From: Pelosinus sp. UFO1
GTDB taxonomy: Bacteria > Bacillota > Negativicutes > DSM-13327
Direction: 5' to 3'
Length of the DNA: 64,000 bases
Assembly (NCBI RefSeq): GCF_000725345.1
Contig: NZ_CP008852.1
Location: forward strand, 3,464,001 to 3,528,000
Each line of letters begins with the position of its first letter. Within the stretch, counting starts at the first letter, position 1. The notes under the pieces were generated by a model that was given only the letters and a program-made list of their open reading frames with translations, was not told where the DNA came from and ran no database searches. Below are positions 63,187-64,000 of this stretch, piece after piece. Position numbers and translations under genes: made by a program.

Positions 63187-63819
63187 TTGATTACTATTGA
63201 AATGATTAATCAGGCAAATTACACGCTTCATAATCTTATGGTGACGAAATGGAGCACACAAGACTTATTCTCTATTAAATGGTGGGGAGAAATAGGATTC
63301 GTAATTATCTCTTATATTCTTTGTTTTTCGCTATTGGATAAGACGAGACTAACCAAAACAATTTTATACGGGTCCCTCATATCTGTATTTTCCGTTGTAA
63401 TTGAGATAGTCGGTTGTAACTCCAATCTATGGGCATATCCTTTGCCTATTCTCCCCATGGTTCCCAATATTTTCCTTTTAGACATTACCGTAATACCCCT
63501 TTATTATATGCTTATATATCAACGGGCTTACTCATGGAAAAGTTATGCAGTGTGGAATATAGGGGCATCTGCATTTTTAGGATTTGTTTTTTCACCATTA
63601 GTGGTATCACTGGGGCTTGTTCAGCTAATTCAGTGGAATTATGTAAATACCTTTTTGATTATTGCCTTTGTTGGTTTTTTGGCTAAAGCTGTAATATCCC
63701 TCATCATATCATTTGAAGAACAATATCAAGCAAAACAACAAGTTTGGCAAACTTCAGTTCTATTTCAACCAGCCGTTAAACCGCTTGATGAGGAATCCGA
63801 TAAAAAAAATGAAAATTAG
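63187..63819 (+). CDS. CBO0543-family membrane protein
   Basis: 210 residues, start TTG 63187 eight bases after GGAAG (the GTG at 63178 is too close to that site). Six hydrophobic segments. Family block AYPLPILPMVP then IPLYYMLIYQR, matching 3083 and 60724. C-terminal hydrophilic tail with QAKQQVWQ. Function unknown. Confidence 0.82.
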   Translation: MITIEMINQANYTLHNLMVTKWSTQDLFSIKWWGEIGFVIISYILCFSLLDKTRLTKTILYGSLISVFSVVIEIVGCNSNLWAYPLPILPMVPNIFLLDITVIPLYYMLIYQRAYSWKSYAVWNIGASAFLGFVFSPLVVSLGLVQLIQWNYVNTFLIIAFVGFLAKAVISLIISFEEQYQAKQQVWQTSVLFQPAVKPLDEESDKKNEN

Positions 63820-63863
63820 TTTACCTCAAAACAAGCAACTACGTCCGATAATTTTCCATTCCG

Positions 63864-63938
63864 GAACTCAAGGGGACGGTTCTTTTGAGTCATGCATTAC
63901 AGGAGTTCGACACGGCGAGGCGTGGCCCTACAAATCCC
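63864..63938. repeat. GGGACGGTT interspersed repeat, copy 10
   Basis: AACTCAAGGGGACGGTTC, TTTTGAGTCA, then directly the GAGTTCGACACGGCGAGGC module; middle modules lost. Confidence 0.75.
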
Positions 63939-64000
63939 CCTTTTTGAGTTACTATTGATGCTTATCCGTATCATGTATCATGACTAGTTTGCCTCCGGCA

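Overview
This looks like a chromosomal segment from an anaerobic, low-GC, spore-former-type Firmicute. Gene content points to Negativicutes of the Sporomusaceae (Pelosinus/Sporomusa-like): butyrate-type beta-oxidation genes with a ferredoxin-fused EtfA, sigma-54 regulators, several CBO0543-family membrane proteins, NrdG, and a T-box ahead of ilvBN. The taxon is inferred from gene content and style. No database search was run, and every family name below is recognition by eye.

Layout. Positions 1-7.6 kb hold a cut-off CBO0543 membrane protein, arsDA, a second CBO0543 protein, a DUF441 protein and ilvBN behind a T-box leader. From 7.4 to 11.5 kb there is a 101-bp tandem repeat, a DUF885 peptidase-like protein, an ABC-F ATPase and a small protein. 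From 11.8 to 25.5 kb lies a C4-acid/3-hydroxyacid catabolic locus. A CBS-PAS sigma-54 activator sits divergent to gntP-maoC; after an MCP comes the operon CoA-transferase, thiolase, acyl-CoA dehydrogenase, etfB, etfA, hbd. Both catabolic units have a good -24/-12 promoter, and both are preceded by the same TAGACA hexamer repeated several times. From 25.6 to 31.4 kb is an amino-sugar operon (nagE-murQ-nagA-nagB-crr) whose GntR repressor gene is broken by one in-frame TAA. From 31.7 to 36.5 kb come nrdG, a PC4/YdbC protein, a HEPT-MNT toxin-antitoxin pair, a 38-residue membrane peptide and cadCA. From 36.6 to 40.8 kb is a fructose-type PTS with a GatZ-like protein and a GmhB-like phosphatase, disturbed by a 209-bp tandem duplication. 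From 41.0 to 42.4 kb are two divergent Xre regulators around a 17-bp palindrome and a half tRNA-Leu.

From 42.4 kb to the right edge the character changes to an accessory region. It holds a DUF4062 protein, an Mrr-like nuclease, a HEPN-like unknown and a three-part nucleoside-phosphorylase protein (a candidate defence cluster). These are followed by acpH, an SDR/MerR pair, a LevR-regulated mannose-type PTS with its own -24/-12 promoter, several gene fragments (EIIB, LevR tail, LysR, IS1182 transposase) and three more CBO0543 proteins. About ten copies of a GGGACGGTT-type interspersed repeat occur only in this part. A different palindromic repeat (GAACCACAAAG...CTTTGTGGTTC) occurs only in the left 40 kb.

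How parts work together. GntP probably imports a hydroxy or short-chain acid, the CoA-transferase activates it, and MaoC, Hbd, thiolase and Bcd/Etf interconvert C4 acyl-CoAs. The amino-sugar genes take up and degrade GlcNAc/MurNAc-type cell-wall sugars. Two further PTS systems handle sugars that cannot be named from sequence alone.
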